13,171 nt of DNA from Eubacteriaceae bacterium (lineage in GTDB: Bacteria > Bacillota_A > Clostridia > Eubacteriales > Anaerofustaceae), in contig JAITGT010000072.1 of NCBI GenBank assembly GCA_031280495.1, positions 1 to 13,171 of the forward strand, given 5' to 3'. The notes below the pieces were generated by a model that saw nothing but the letters and a program-made list of their open reading frames with translations, ran no database searches and had not been told where the DNA came from. Shown piece by piece: positions 5,832-12,839 of the stretch. Position 1 is the stretch's first letter; each line of letters starts with the position of its first letter. Made by a program: the position numbers and the translations under genes.

Positions 5832-6746
5832 CTATCGGTAGAAGCCGCTGGAATAGCCTAGCCCTGCCTGGAGGGAGGAGAAAAAATCTGCCCCGTCCAT
5901 GCCGTCCACGCGGTAGTGGTCCATAGTTAGGGAGAAGTGGGCCATCTCGCGCACGAGAATCTTTCCCGAACGGGCAATTGGCTTTTCCTCCGTTCGCCCG
6001 ATCCCTAAAATTGCGATTTGCGGATAGTTGAGAATGGGTGTAAAAAAGGTGACTGGCTTTGAGCCAAGATTGGACAGCGTAAAGCTGGCGCCTGCGAGAT
6101 CATCGTTTGTCAGGGTCTTGGAGCGGTATTTTTCAAGGAGGCGAACCCTTTCTCTGGCAAGCTGAACTATGGTTGATTCAGACGCGTTTTGGAGGACAGG
6201 CGCGATTGGCCCGCCGGGCATGTCAGCCGCAAACGCAATGCTGACAGCCTTCCCGTGATGGCCTGCGCTTAGCTTGGGGTGCGAAAACAGAATGCGTGAG
6301 ACAAGATAAGCGTACATGTCGCTAACTGTGACGCGAACATTATAAGCCTCCGCAGCCCATGCTTTGATTTGGCGGTAGCTTTCCATGAAAGCTGTTGCGT
6401 CCAGCTCGGAAAACAAGGTAAAGGAAGCGCAGTTTGAGATGGCAGCGGCAATTGCGGCATTCAGCCCCTTGCGCGACTTTTCCGCGCCAGCCTTTTTGTC
6501 TTCGGCCGCCCGCAGCACGTCGCTTTTTCGAACACAGGAGAGGGGGATGGCATTGACTTCAATGCCATAGAAGGCCGCGGCGCGCCGTGCCACTGGACTT
6601 GACTTTTGCGCGTTTGAGCGCCTTATGTCAGAAAGGCGAATGGCGCCATATTCCCCTGTTCCGTTGATTCTGGCGATGTCCAGGTTATTCTCTTTGGCAA
6701 ACTTGCGCGCTTTTGGAGTGATTGGCTTAAAGGCGTATTGCTTCAT
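5832..6746 (-). CDS. acoC: Dihydrolipoamide acyltransferase (E2) without a lipoyl domain
   Basis: A 304-residue E2, shorter than the usual 370-450 because the N-terminal lipoyl domain is absent. Residues 9-42 form a canonical peripheral subunit binding domain (ITPKARKFAKENNLDIARIN, then GTGEYG and LSDI). Residues 49-80 look like a second, degenerate one (SSPVARRAAAFYGIEV, then VRKSDVLRAA, lacking the GTGxxG loop). The catalytic domain (about 90-304) has GGPIAPVLQNA (178-188), TLSNLG (223-228) and an active site DHYRVDG (276-282). His277 and Asp281 are retained, but the usual Arg of DHRxxDG is Tyr. The ATG overlaps the acoB stop as ATGA, which fixes the start; the open frame upstream is only a shadow of acoB and contains no lipoyl motif. 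E2 normally forms the core of the 2-oxoacid dehydrogenase complex and transfers the acyl group from lipoyl to CoA. Confidence 0.88.
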   Translation of the reverse strand: MKQYAFKPITPKARKFAKENNLDIARINGTGEYGAIRLSDIRRSNAQKSSPVARRAAAFYGIEVNAIPLSCVRKSDVLRAAEDKKAGAEKSRKGLNAAIAAAISNCASFTLFSELDATAFMESYRQIKAWAAEAYNVRVTVSDMYAYLVSRILFSHPKLSAGHHGKAVSIAFAADMPGGPIAPVLQNASESTIVQLARERVRLLEKYRSKTLTNDDLAGASFTLSNLGSKPVTFFTPILNYPQIAILGIGRTEEKPIARSGKILVREMAHFSLTMDHYRVDGMDGADFFSSLQAGLGYSSGFYR

Positions 6747-7717
6747 CTTGTCATTTCCAGTGCCATTTGCCGAATGCTGCCGGCAGAGGGGGCGATAGAC
6801 GATTCCAGCTCTGGGCTGTATGGGACAGGGATCTCTTTGCCCGCAAGCCGTTTGACTGGGTGGTCCAGATAGTAAAACGCTTCGCTCTCCATGATCGCCG
6901 CTGTTGCCTCGCCGCCGAAACCTCCAAATTTGGGCGCTTCGTAGACGATGAGGGCGCGCGAAGTCCTTTTGACGGATTCCGCTATGCTTTCGCTGTCCAG
7001 AGGGCGCAGTGTGCGCAAATCCAGCACCTCGGCTGAAACGCCGTCCTGCTCCAGGGCGTCTGCCGCCTGCAGGCAGGGGTCGAGCATACGCGACCATGTG
7101 ATCAGTGTGATGTCAGAGCCTGGGCGCTTTATCTCCGCCTTGCCAATGGGGATGGAGTAAGGGCTTTCTGGGACTTCGCCTGTCTGGCGGTAGAGCAGCT
7201 TGTTTTCAAAAAAGAGAACTGGCCCGGGATCGGCAATGGCAGAGCGGAGAAGGCCTTTCGCGTCTTTTGGCGTCGCTGGCGCAACGACCTTGAGCCCCGG
7301 CGTGTTGAGAAACATCGCCTCCATTGTTTGCGAATGCTGCGCAGCCGCGCCGGTTCCGGATCCGAACGGCGTTCTTAAGACAAGGGGCACAGAGACCTGC
7401 CCTCCGCTCATAAAACGGTATTTTGCCGCATGGTTGATGATTGGGTCTGCAGCAAGCGTGACGAAGTCTCCAAACATGATCTCCACGATTGGGCGCATGC
7501 CCATGAGAGCCATTCCAACAGCGGCGCCAGAAAACGCCGTCTCGCTAATGGGCGTCTCAATGATGCGCTCCGGCCCGAATTCCTCGATCATTCCCCGCGA
7601 CACGCCAAAACACCCGCCGTACAGCCCAATGTCTTCGCCAACAAGCACGACGGACTCGTCTTCCATCATTGCTTCCCGCATTGCGTCACGAATAGCCTGG
7701 CTGTAGGGGATCTTCAT
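6743..7717 (-). CDS. acoB: Thiamine diphosphate-dependent dehydrogenase E1 component, beta subunit
   Basis: A 324-residue protein of normal E1 beta length. It pairs with the alpha subunit to decarboxylate or cleave the substrate on thiamine diphosphate and pass the acyl group to lipoyl. Visible features are VGEDIGLYGG (26-35), the segment ETPISETAFSGAAVGMALMG (54-73) with the thiamine-binding Glu at 59, the catalytic-site His128 in AAQHSQ, and the C-terminal transketolase-like domain from about 190 onward (LDLRTLRPLD 231-240, then YEAPKFGGFGGE). No key residue looks lost. It overlaps acoA by four bases at one end and acoC by four at the other, so the three genes are translationally coupled. 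Acetoin dehydrogenase is favoured by gene order; pyruvate or branched-chain oxoacid activity cannot be excluded. Confidence 0.92.
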   Translation of the reverse strand: MKIPYSQAIRDAMREAMMEDESVVLVGEDIGLYGGCFGVSRGMIEEFGPERIIETPISETAFSGAAVGMALMGMRPIVEIMFGDFVTLAADPIINHAAKYRFMSGGQVSVPLVLRTPFGSGTGAAAQHSQTMEAMFLNTPGLKVVAPATPKDAKGLLRSAIADPGPVLFFENKLLYRQTGEVPESPYSIPIGKAEIKRPGSDITLITWSRMLDPCLQAADALEQDGVSAEVLDLRTLRPLDSESIAESVKRTSRALIVYEAPKFGGFGGEATAAIMESEAFYYLDHPVKRLAGKEIPVPYSPELESSIAPSAGSIRQMALEMTR

Positions 7718-8763
7718 AGCGCCCTCGACTCCTGCCTTGACGGGCAGTGCGAGGGAAACGCGCCGCCTGGCCGCTCGCTGCGGGCAAGCGCCTCCGCTTC
7801 CGCAAGGCTTAGGCTGCCGCCCTTTTCGCGCAGGCAGCTCTCTGCTGCCCTCTCCACTTCGCGCGCGGCATCTTCGCTGAGCTTTCTAAGGCTGTCTGGC
7901 GTAGCAACTCCGCTGCTTTCCAAATGTTCTGCATTCCTGGCGATCGGGCAGCGCTTTATCCAGTCCTCTTCCTCCTTCTTTGTTCGATATTTGCGCTGAT
8001 CGGACTTGGAATGGCCAAGTTGCCGGTAAGTGACAGACTCTAGAAAAAAAGGGCGGCACTCTGCGCGAACGTAGGCAAGGGCTGATTTGAGCGCATCATA
8101 CACTTCCGGCAGGCTGTTGCCGTCAATTCGCCCAGATTCTAGCCCAAACGCCTTCGCACGAAGCGGGAGGTCCTGCCCTCCAGCAAAATCCCTATATGGC
8201 GCAGACATAGCGTATTGGTTGTTTTCGCAGTAAAACAAAATGGGAACGCGCCAAACGCTTGCCAGATTGAGGGACTCCAAGGCCATGCCCTGGTTTGCCG
8301 CACCGTCTCCCAGAAAGCAGACGGCAACTGCGCCCGAAGCTGAGCGCTTGAGGGCAAAGGCGGCGCCAACGGCTATAGGCACATTCCCAGCGACTATGCC
8401 GGAGGCGCCCATGTTGTTGTGCCCAACGTCTGTTAGGTGCATGGATCCCCCAAGCCCCTTGTTCACCCCAGAAGGCAGCCCAAACAGCTCAGCCATTAGA
8501 TCTTGCGCGCTTCCTCCCCGAGCGAGGAAATGGCCATGTCCCCTATGCGTTGTAAAAATCCAGTCCTTTGCTTCCAATGCTGACCCTACGCCTGCATGGT
8601 TAGCTTCCTGCCCGATGCCAAGGTGCGTAGTGCCGTGAATCATCCCTTTCATAAACATTTCATTGACTTTTAGCTCAAAATGGCGGCTCAACAGCATAGT
8701 CCGGTGCATATCTATCTTCTTGCTTTTCGGCAAGCATTCGTATTCGCTCATTGTCTGTGCCAC
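7714..8763 (-). CDS. acoA: Thiamine diphosphate-dependent dehydrogenase E1 component, alpha subunit
   Basis: A 349-residue E1 alpha. Features in order: HLGIGQEAN (47-55), TTHRGHGHFLARG (71-83), GLGGSMHLTD (103-112), the thiamine diphosphate/Mg motif beginning GDGAANQG (152-159) and ending ENN (180-182), and a charged helical C terminus. The set closely resembles acetoin dehydrogenase and pyruvate dehydrogenase alpha subunits. The start is a GTG at 8763, supported by AAAGGG six bases upstream on the minus strand; the ATG at 8751 would lie too far from that site. It is the first gene of the four-gene operon, about 60 bases after a strong predicted promoter. Substrate choice (acetoin versus pyruvate) is inferred from gene order and is not proved by any single residue. 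Confidence 0.92.
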   Translation of the reverse strand: MAQTMSEYECLPKSKKIDMHRTMLLSRHFELKVNEMFMKGMIHGTTHLGIGQEANHAGVGSALEAKDWIFTTHRGHGHFLARGGSAQDLMAELFGLPSGVNKGLGGSMHLTDVGHNNMGASGIVAGNVPIAVGAAFALKRSASGAVAVCFLGDGAANQGMALESLNLASVWRVPILFYCENNQYAMSAPYRDFAGGQDLPLRAKAFGLESGRIDGNSLPEVYDALKSALAYVRAECRPFFLESVTYRQLGHSKSDQRKYRTKKEEEDWIKRCPIARNAEHLESSGVATPDSLRKLSEDAAREVERAAESCLREKGGSLSLAEAEALARSERPGGAFPSHCPSRQESRAL

Positions 8764-8830
8764 AGTAGGCCCTTTCTGCTAAGAATTGCTGGTTCAATGA
8801 TAGACATTATGCCCAAAAGACATTTCTCAC

Positions 8831-8859
8831 ATTATAGCACTGCGGCGCATTCAAAGCAA
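8831..8859 (-). promoter_or_regulatory. Promoter of the aco-type operon (extended -10)
   Basis: On the minus strand TGC precedes a perfect TATAAT (8836-8831), giving TGnTATAAT. TTGCTT (8859-8854) lies exactly 17 bases upstream as a -35. Transcription would start near 8824, leaving a leader of about 60 nt. A SigA-type promoter is notable because many aco operons use sigma-54 with AcoR; I found no convincing -24/-12 pair here. Confidence 0.75.
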
Positions 8860-8877
8860 TCGTTTTTCGATATGCTT

Positions 8878-8913
8878 AAATAATGAACGAAATAATAAAT
8901 GAAATAAGTGCAA
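8878..8913. repeat. AT-rich 12-nt imperfect tandem repeat upstream of the aco promoter
   Basis: AAATAATGAACG (8878-8889), AAATAATAAATG (8890-8901) and AAATAAGTGCAA (8902-8913) follow each other without gaps, the third being only partly conserved. They lie just upstream of the -35 box at 8854-8859, where an UP element or activator sites would sit. The rest of the 208-base gap between acoA and the dagK-like gene shows no gene and no hairpin terminator. Confidence 0.4.
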
Positions 8914-8971
8914 AATCAAAGTTTATTACTAAGAAAAATAAGAAGAAATATCAACTAAAATATAATCTGCT

Positions 8972-9886
8972 TTATTCGGCGGTCAATTCAGGGTGGTTTG
9001 CGACAACAGAGATAGCCTTCGGCTGAATCCCAATTTCGGCGCGCGCGACAGCGCCGCCATATTCGCCGTCAAGCGTCCAAGCCGTTTCCCGCGCAAACTC
9101 AAAAGTGATTGCATTGGCTTTAAATGTAAGAATTGCCTTTTGCGCGGCCTCCAGATCGCCTGTTAGCACAGTTGTGACAATCTCGCCGCTTTCAGCAACA
9201 GTTTTAGGCTGCCGCACTATAGTGACTTCAAGCAGGCCATCCGAAAGAGAGCCGTCCGGCATATTCATCAAATGGATCCCCGCAACGCTTGAAGAGTTGC
9301 TGACAATGCCAATAATCACGTCTTCCTCAATACATTGCCCATTATAGCTGCAGATGGTTTTTACTGGCCGGATGCTTGGGATAGACTTCATCCCTTCAAG
9401 GATGTAAGCGCCCCTGCCAAGAAAATTTTTGGTGTTTTGTGGGGTTGAGTATGAAATATCGGAAAAAGCGCCAAAGGCGGCAACATATGCGAAATACTTG
9501 CATTGATTGAAAACCCCCACATCAAGGGGCATAGGCACCCCCTCCATAATGCCCACTGCCGCTTCAACAGGCGACGTAGGCAAGGAAAGGCTTTGGGCGA
9601 AGTCGTTTGTGGTGCCAGAGGGTATATAGCCGAGAAGAGGGCGGTTCTCAACAGACATAACGCCGTTGACCAGCTCGCTGAGGGTTCCATCGCCTCCACA
9701 GGCAACGATGATATCAAAAGAAGGCGCGCGCTCTTTTGCAAAGCGCGCCGCGTCCAGAGGCTGTTGGGTTGTGAGCACCGTCACTTCATAGCCGCCCTTG
9801 AAAAATATGTCAATGACATCCAGCAGCTTAGCCCTTATTTCTGATTTTCCTGCGCGTGGGTTTATGATAAGAAGAAGTTTTTTCAT
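8972..9886 (-). CDS. Diacylglycerol kinase / lipid kinase family protein (DagK, YegS/BmrU-like)
   Basis: A 304-residue protein of the bacterial DagK-type lipid kinase family. Residues 1-14 (KKLLLIINPRAGK) and GGDGT (64-68), followed by YIPSGTTNDFA (87-97), form the nucleotide-binding part. The C-terminal half contains MPDGSLSDGLLEV (about 209-221) and LDGE near 271-274, the Glu position expected for catalysis. It probably phosphorylates diacylglycerol or a related lipid at the inner face of the membrane. The exact lipid substrate is inferred, since this family includes DgkB and other lipid kinases. The ATG at 9886 overlaps the stop of the DnaI-like gene as ATGA, and no separate ribosome binding site is visible, so translation is probably coupled. 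No terminator hairpin follows the TAA; the downstream region is AT rich. Confidence 0.9.
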   Translation of the reverse strand: MKKLLLIINPRAGKSEIRAKLLDVIDIFFKGGYEVTVLTTQQPLDAARFAKERAPSFDIIVACGGDGTLSELVNGVMSVENRPLLGYIPSGTTNDFAQSLSLPTSPVEAAVGIMEGVPMPLDVGVFNQCKYFAYVAAFGAFSDISYSTPQNTKNFLGRGAYILEGMKSIPSIRPVKTICSYNGQCIEEDVIIGIVSNSSSVAGIHLMNMPDGSLSDGLLEVTIVRQPKTVAESGEIVTTVLTGDLEAAQKAILTFKANAITFEFARETAWTLDGEYGGAVARAEIGIQPKAISVVANHPELTAE

Positions 9887-10842
9887 TGAGTGGGCAATGC
9901 CTGGTTTTGTTTTCGAATGCGAGCGCGCATATCGCGCGACGGAAACTTTACGCCATGAAAATTGCCTGTCAGGCGGGAGACAAGCCTTTGGGAATAGCGC
10001 TCGTTAAGCTCGCGAAGTACTAGGTTCGTGGAAATAATCATGTCTTTCATTTCAATAAGCCGATCGTTGACAACATTAAAAATAAGGTTTCCGGTGTAAT
10101 CGCTTATTTGCTCGCTTCCGAGATCGTCTATGACAAGGAGCTCGCAGTTATTAATAATGTCGGTTTCCTCAATGGAGCCTTTTCCATGCTGCCTATCATC
10201 AAATGCGGTGACTAGCCTGTTGGCAGTGACGCAGATAACAGAGCGCCCGTACGACGCCAGATCGTATGCCACTGAGTTTGACATAAATGTCTTTCCTGAT
10301 CCAACTGGGCCGATAAACAGGAAATTCTCCCTTTGCGTTCGAAAGGAGCGGCAGTACTCTAGCATTCGCTGGCGGTTTGCTTCCATTGCAGAGCGGCAGG
10401 ATTCGCCTTTCTCATTTGGCTCGTCGGAAAAAATAGTGGGATCAAAGGTGGAAAAATTCTCTGTGTTCATCTTTGTGTTGGACAGGTTCAACTGCGCGAT
10501 AATGTACTGGCTTAGGCACGAGCACATCTTGTGGTTAGCGTATCCAGTGTCCGTACATTTTCCGCACAGAGGCTTATAGCTAAAAAGGCCTGTCGCAAAC
10601 CCGCTTGACGCCAGCGCGCCGTCGATTTTTCCCTCAATGCGGCTTGCCCTTTTCAAACACTCTTTCTCAGAGATTTGGCCTTTCACGCACTGCACCCACA
10701 GTCCGTTTTTTTCAGCCAGAAGCCGCTTTGTTTCAGGCGCGCTGGCAAGCGCAAGCTGCATGGCAATCATATTGTTGCTTCTGCGCTGGCGCCTTTCGTC
10801 AAGAAAGCTTTTTTTGATTTCCTCAATTATAAGCATGGGCAC
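9883..10842 (-). CDS. DnaI/DnaC-type replicative helicase loader ATPase
   Basis: A 319-residue AAA+ protein. The N-terminal region (1-90) is charged and helical. A cysteine cluster at 93-109 (C93, C96, C107, C109) resembles the zinc-binding site of DnaI. The ATPase domain has Walker A GPVGSGKT (178-185), Walker B LLVIDD (235-240), sensor 1 STN (271-273) and an Arg-finger region around ERYSQRLVSRL (281-291). DnaI loads the replicative helicase at origins and at restarted forks together with DnaD and DnaB. The start is a GTG at 10842 directly after the dnaD-like stop, with GGAG five bases upstream; an ATG at 10836 is an alternative. The immediate pairing with a DnaD-domain gene strengthens the call. 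Confidence 0.93.
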   Translation of the reverse strand: MPMLIIEEIKKSFLDERRQRRSNNMIAMQLALASAPETKRLLAEKNGLWVQCVKGQISEKECLKRASRIEGKIDGALASSGFATGLFSYKPLCGKCTDTGYANHKMCSCLSQYIIAQLNLSNTKMNTENFSTFDPTIFSDEPNEKGESCRSAMEANRQRMLEYCRSFRTQRENFLFIGPVGSGKTFMSNSVAYDLASYGRSVICVTANRLVTAFDDRQHGKGSIEETDIINNCELLVIDDLGSEQISDYTGNLIFNVVNDRLIEMKDMIISTNLVLRELNERYSQRLVSRLTGNFHGVKFPSRDMRARIRKQNQALPTQ

Positions 10843-11775
10843 TCAATCTCCGAACAAAATTTCTTCCAGTTCGTCAAAGTCGTAATCGTGATCATTTTGC
10901 AGCTTCACTCTTTGGTTGGAGCGGGAGACATATCTTTTTGCCGCGCGCTCAGGCTCTTCGCCTGAATTCCATGCAGTGAGGATGATGTCAACATTTTGAA
11001 TAGTGGGTTTTGAAACCTGGTCGCAAGCTTTAAGAATGGTTTCTTTGTCAAAGGCAAAATCTGTCTTCCACTTGGCAAAGGCGCGGCGCTCTGGCGTCGA
11101 AGGGTTTCGAAACAGCCCAAGATAATTGAGCACTTCCCTCAGTTCTGCATTTTGAGAGTCACGCTCAAGAATATAGGCGACGGCTTCGTCGTAGCGGGTG
11201 ATGCCGCGCCTAGAAAAGTCTTCAGCAACTTTTTCCCAATAGCGAAGATCGCCTTTGCCTCGCTTAAGGCTGTCCGACACAATCAAAATCGCTGTTTCAG
11301 GAGAAAAGTGGTAGCTGTCAATCCACTCAAGCATCGCAGTTGCGCAGTCTGCGTTTACTGGCTTTCCTGTTAGCGCCTCTATATCCGAAAACATTGCCCG
11401 CATGCGGGGTGTGCGCTCCTCGACTTTTTGCTTGCCTTTTTTCTTGTCCCGGCTCGCTTTGCTGGTAAACACATAGCTTATCATATTGACATAGGTGATG
11501 GACATGCCATCGCCATCGGACTCAATGTCAATAAGGTTTTGGTCTTTCCAGTATTTCCAGGCATTGATAACATCGCTTTCAGTAAGATTGAGATCGGAGG
11601 CAATTTGTAGATTGGACGGAAAAGGCGGGCAAGGATTTGAACAATATTTAAGACCGTATAAATACACTTTCACATAGTCGCCACGGGCCCGAACCATAAA
11701 GTGGTTGATGAAAGCGTTCGGTACAATGGTTACGCATGCGTCGTCAGTGTCTTGTGCAAAGCCAAAGCTATTCAT
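10843..11775 (-). CDS. DnaD-domain primosomal protein
   Basis: A 310-residue protein with an N-terminal winged-helix region (about 25-100: FINHFMVRARGDYVKVYLYG, then SDLNLTESDVINAWKYW). A basic linker follows (SRDKKKGKQK, 108-117), then two copies of the DnaD/DnaB C-terminal domain: about 127-204 with RYWEKVAEDFSRRGITRYDEA, and about 211-272 ending in VDIILTAW. The C terminus is acidic (DYDFDELEEILFGD). This layout, common in Clostridia, combines features of B. subtilis DnaD and DnaB, which remodel DNA and bring in the helicase loader at initiation. The ATG at 11775 has GGAG six bases upstream. It is the first gene of a three-gene operon with the helicase loader and the lipid kinase. Confidence 0.9.
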   Translation of the reverse strand: MNSFGFAQDTDDACVTIVPNAFINHFMVRARGDYVKVYLYGLKYCSNPCPPFPSNLQIASDLNLTESDVINAWKYWKDQNLIDIESDGDGMSITYVNMISYVFTSKASRDKKKGKQKVEERTPRMRAMFSDIEALTGKPVNADCATAMLEWIDSYHFSPETAILIVSDSLKRGKGDLRYWEKVAEDFSRRGITRYDEAVAYILERDSQNAELREVLNYLGLFRNPSTPERRAFAKWKTDFAFDKETILKACDQVSKPTIQNVDIILTAWNSGEEPERAAKRYVSRSNQRVKLQNDHDYDFDELEEILFGD

Positions 11776-11800
11776 CGAAATCTCCGTTTTTTGCTTCTCT

Positions 11801-11831
11801 ATTATAGCATAGAATAGGAATATGATGTAAA
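11801..11831 (-). promoter_or_regulatory. Promoter of the dnaD-dnaI-dagK operon (extended -10)
   Basis: On the minus strand TGCTATAAT (11809-11801) is a perfect TGnTATAAT. Possible -35 boxes are TTACAT (11830-11825, spacing 18) or TTTACA (11831-11826, spacing 19). The -10 is identical to that of the aco promoter. The leader is short, with the ATG 26 bases after the -10. Confidence 0.7.
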
Positions 11832-11837
11832 ATTAAG

Positions 11838-11863
11838 GTTAGATATTATGAATTTAATCTAAC
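11838..11863. promoter_or_regulatory. Inverted repeat GTTAGAT-N12-ATCTAAC between dnaD and yhaM
   Basis: The 7-bp arms (11838-11844 and 11857-11863) are exact reverse complements. The dyad ends one base before the AGGTGA ribosome binding site of yhaM and lies upstream of the dnaD -35. It may be a protein-binding operator for either gene, or a stem in the yhaM leader that affects access to the ribosome binding site. I could not place a convincing yhaM promoter in this 101-base gap. Confidence 0.45.
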
Positions 11864-11876
11864 AGGTGAAAAAAGA

Positions 11877-12839
11877 GTGTCGAGTTATGTGCTGAAGTCC
11901 GGCATGCGCGTTGAAAAAATCTTCGCCGTGAGAAAATTGGAAACAAAGACGTCTAAGAACGGAAAACCATATCTTGATATTATATTTTTTGATAAAAATA
12001 ATGAGATAAGTGCGAAATTATGGGATGTAAACGGGCTAGACACTGAAACGTTGAGAAAAAGCCTTTTTTTGTTTGTCAAAGGAAATATCGAGACATACAA
12101 CGCAAGCCTTCAGATCCGCGTCGAAGAGCTCATGGAGGCGAACCCAACAGATGAGGAGCTGGATGGCCTGATTGAAACGGCGCCGGTTCCGCCGCAGCGC
12201 ATGTTTGAAAAAATTATTGAGGTGCTCACGGCGCTAAAAAACCAGCCTTTTCGCGAGCTCGGCCTTGCCATTTACATGGACCGCCAAAAAGAGCTGCTCT
12301 ATTTCCCGGCAGCCAAGTCTTTTCACCACAGCATGAAGAGCGGCCTTCTTTATCACACATACTCCATGCTTCGTGCTGCTGCCCCGCTATGCTCTGTTTA
12401 CGCCTTTCTCAATAAAGACCTGCTTTTTGCCGGCGTTGCGCTGCACGACATAGGCAAGCTCGTGGAAATGGATTCGGCAGAATATGGCATGGTGCGCAGC
12501 TATACGGATGAAGGCCGCCTCCTTGGCCACATCACCAGCGGTATCGTCCTCATTGACCGTTACGCACGCGGCCTGGGCACCCCAGAAAGGGAGCTGCTCC
12601 TTCTCAAGCACATGATACTTTCGCACCATGGCATAAGCGAGTATGGAAGCCCAAAGCCTCCAATGATTGCCGAGGCAGAGGCGCTCAACTTTCTGGACAT
12701 GCTGGATTCGCGAATGAACATCTTTGAGAAAGCCCTGTCCCAAACTAAAGCCGGAGAATTTTCGGCAAAATCCGCCGCATTGGATCAAAGGGAGATTTAC
12801 AGCCACTCGCTTGGCAAGGAGGAGCCAAATGACATTTGA
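11877..12839 (+). CDS. yhaM: 3'-5' exoribonuclease YhaM (OB-fold plus HD domain)
   Basis: A 320-residue protein, close to the 314 of B. subtilis YhaM, which degrades RNA 3' to 5' in the cytoplasm. The N-terminal OB-fold spans about 12-85 (VEKIFAVRKLETKTSKNG, then ISAKLWDV). The HD phosphohydrolase domain spans about 150-285, with metal ligands visible at H160 (LLYHTYS), H190-D191 (ALHDIGK), H218 (LLGHITSG), H250-H251 (LSHHG) and a C-terminal LDMLDSR acidic segment (273-279). All motif residues are present. The start is a GTG at 11877 with AGGTGA eight bases upstream; the next possible start (GTG of residue 5) would be too far from it. It is transcribed divergently from dnaD and overlaps the next gene by 11 bases. 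Confidence 0.95.
   Translation: MSSYVLKSGMRVEKIFAVRKLETKTSKNGKPYLDIIFFDKNNEISAKLWDVNGLDTETLRKSLFLFVKGNIETYNASLQIRVEELMEANPTDEELDGLIETAPVPPQRMFEKIIEVLTALKNQPFRELGLAIYMDRQKELLYFPAAKSFHHSMKSGLLYHTYSMLRAAAPLCSVYAFLNKDLLFAGVALHDIGKLVEMDSAEYGMVRSYTDEGRLLGHITSGIVLIDRYARGLGTPERELLLLKHMILSHHGISEYGSPKPPMIAEAEALNFLDMLDSRMNIFEKALSQTKAGEFSAKSAALDQREIYSHSLGKEEPNDI
12816..12822 (+). promoter_or_regulatory. Ribosome binding site inside yhaM for the next gene
   Basis: AAGGAGG within the last codons of yhaM lies six bases before the ATG at 12829. It is strong evidence that the overlapping frame is a real gene. Confidence 0.8.

Noticed and set aside
5832..7097. Open frame extending acoC upstream to 421 residues, which might have supplied a missing N-terminal domain
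   Set aside because: The extension lies in another frame of acoB, contains no lipoyl motif (no ETDK-like segment) and reads as low-complexity Arg/Gly/Pro sequence. The ATGA overlap marks the true start.
8750..8763. Sigma-54 -24/-12 site near acoA (TGGCAC on the minus strand)
   Set aside because: The -12 half does not match TTGC and the site lies at the acoA start codon, too late to drive the gene.
8850..8870. CcpA cre-like site at the aco -35 region
   Set aside because: Around the central CG at least three consensus positions are wrong (TG and final A); too weak to report.
8878..8913. Tandem units as a CRISPR-like array
   Set aside because: Units are 12 nt, contiguous and imperfect, with no spacers and no cas genes nearby.
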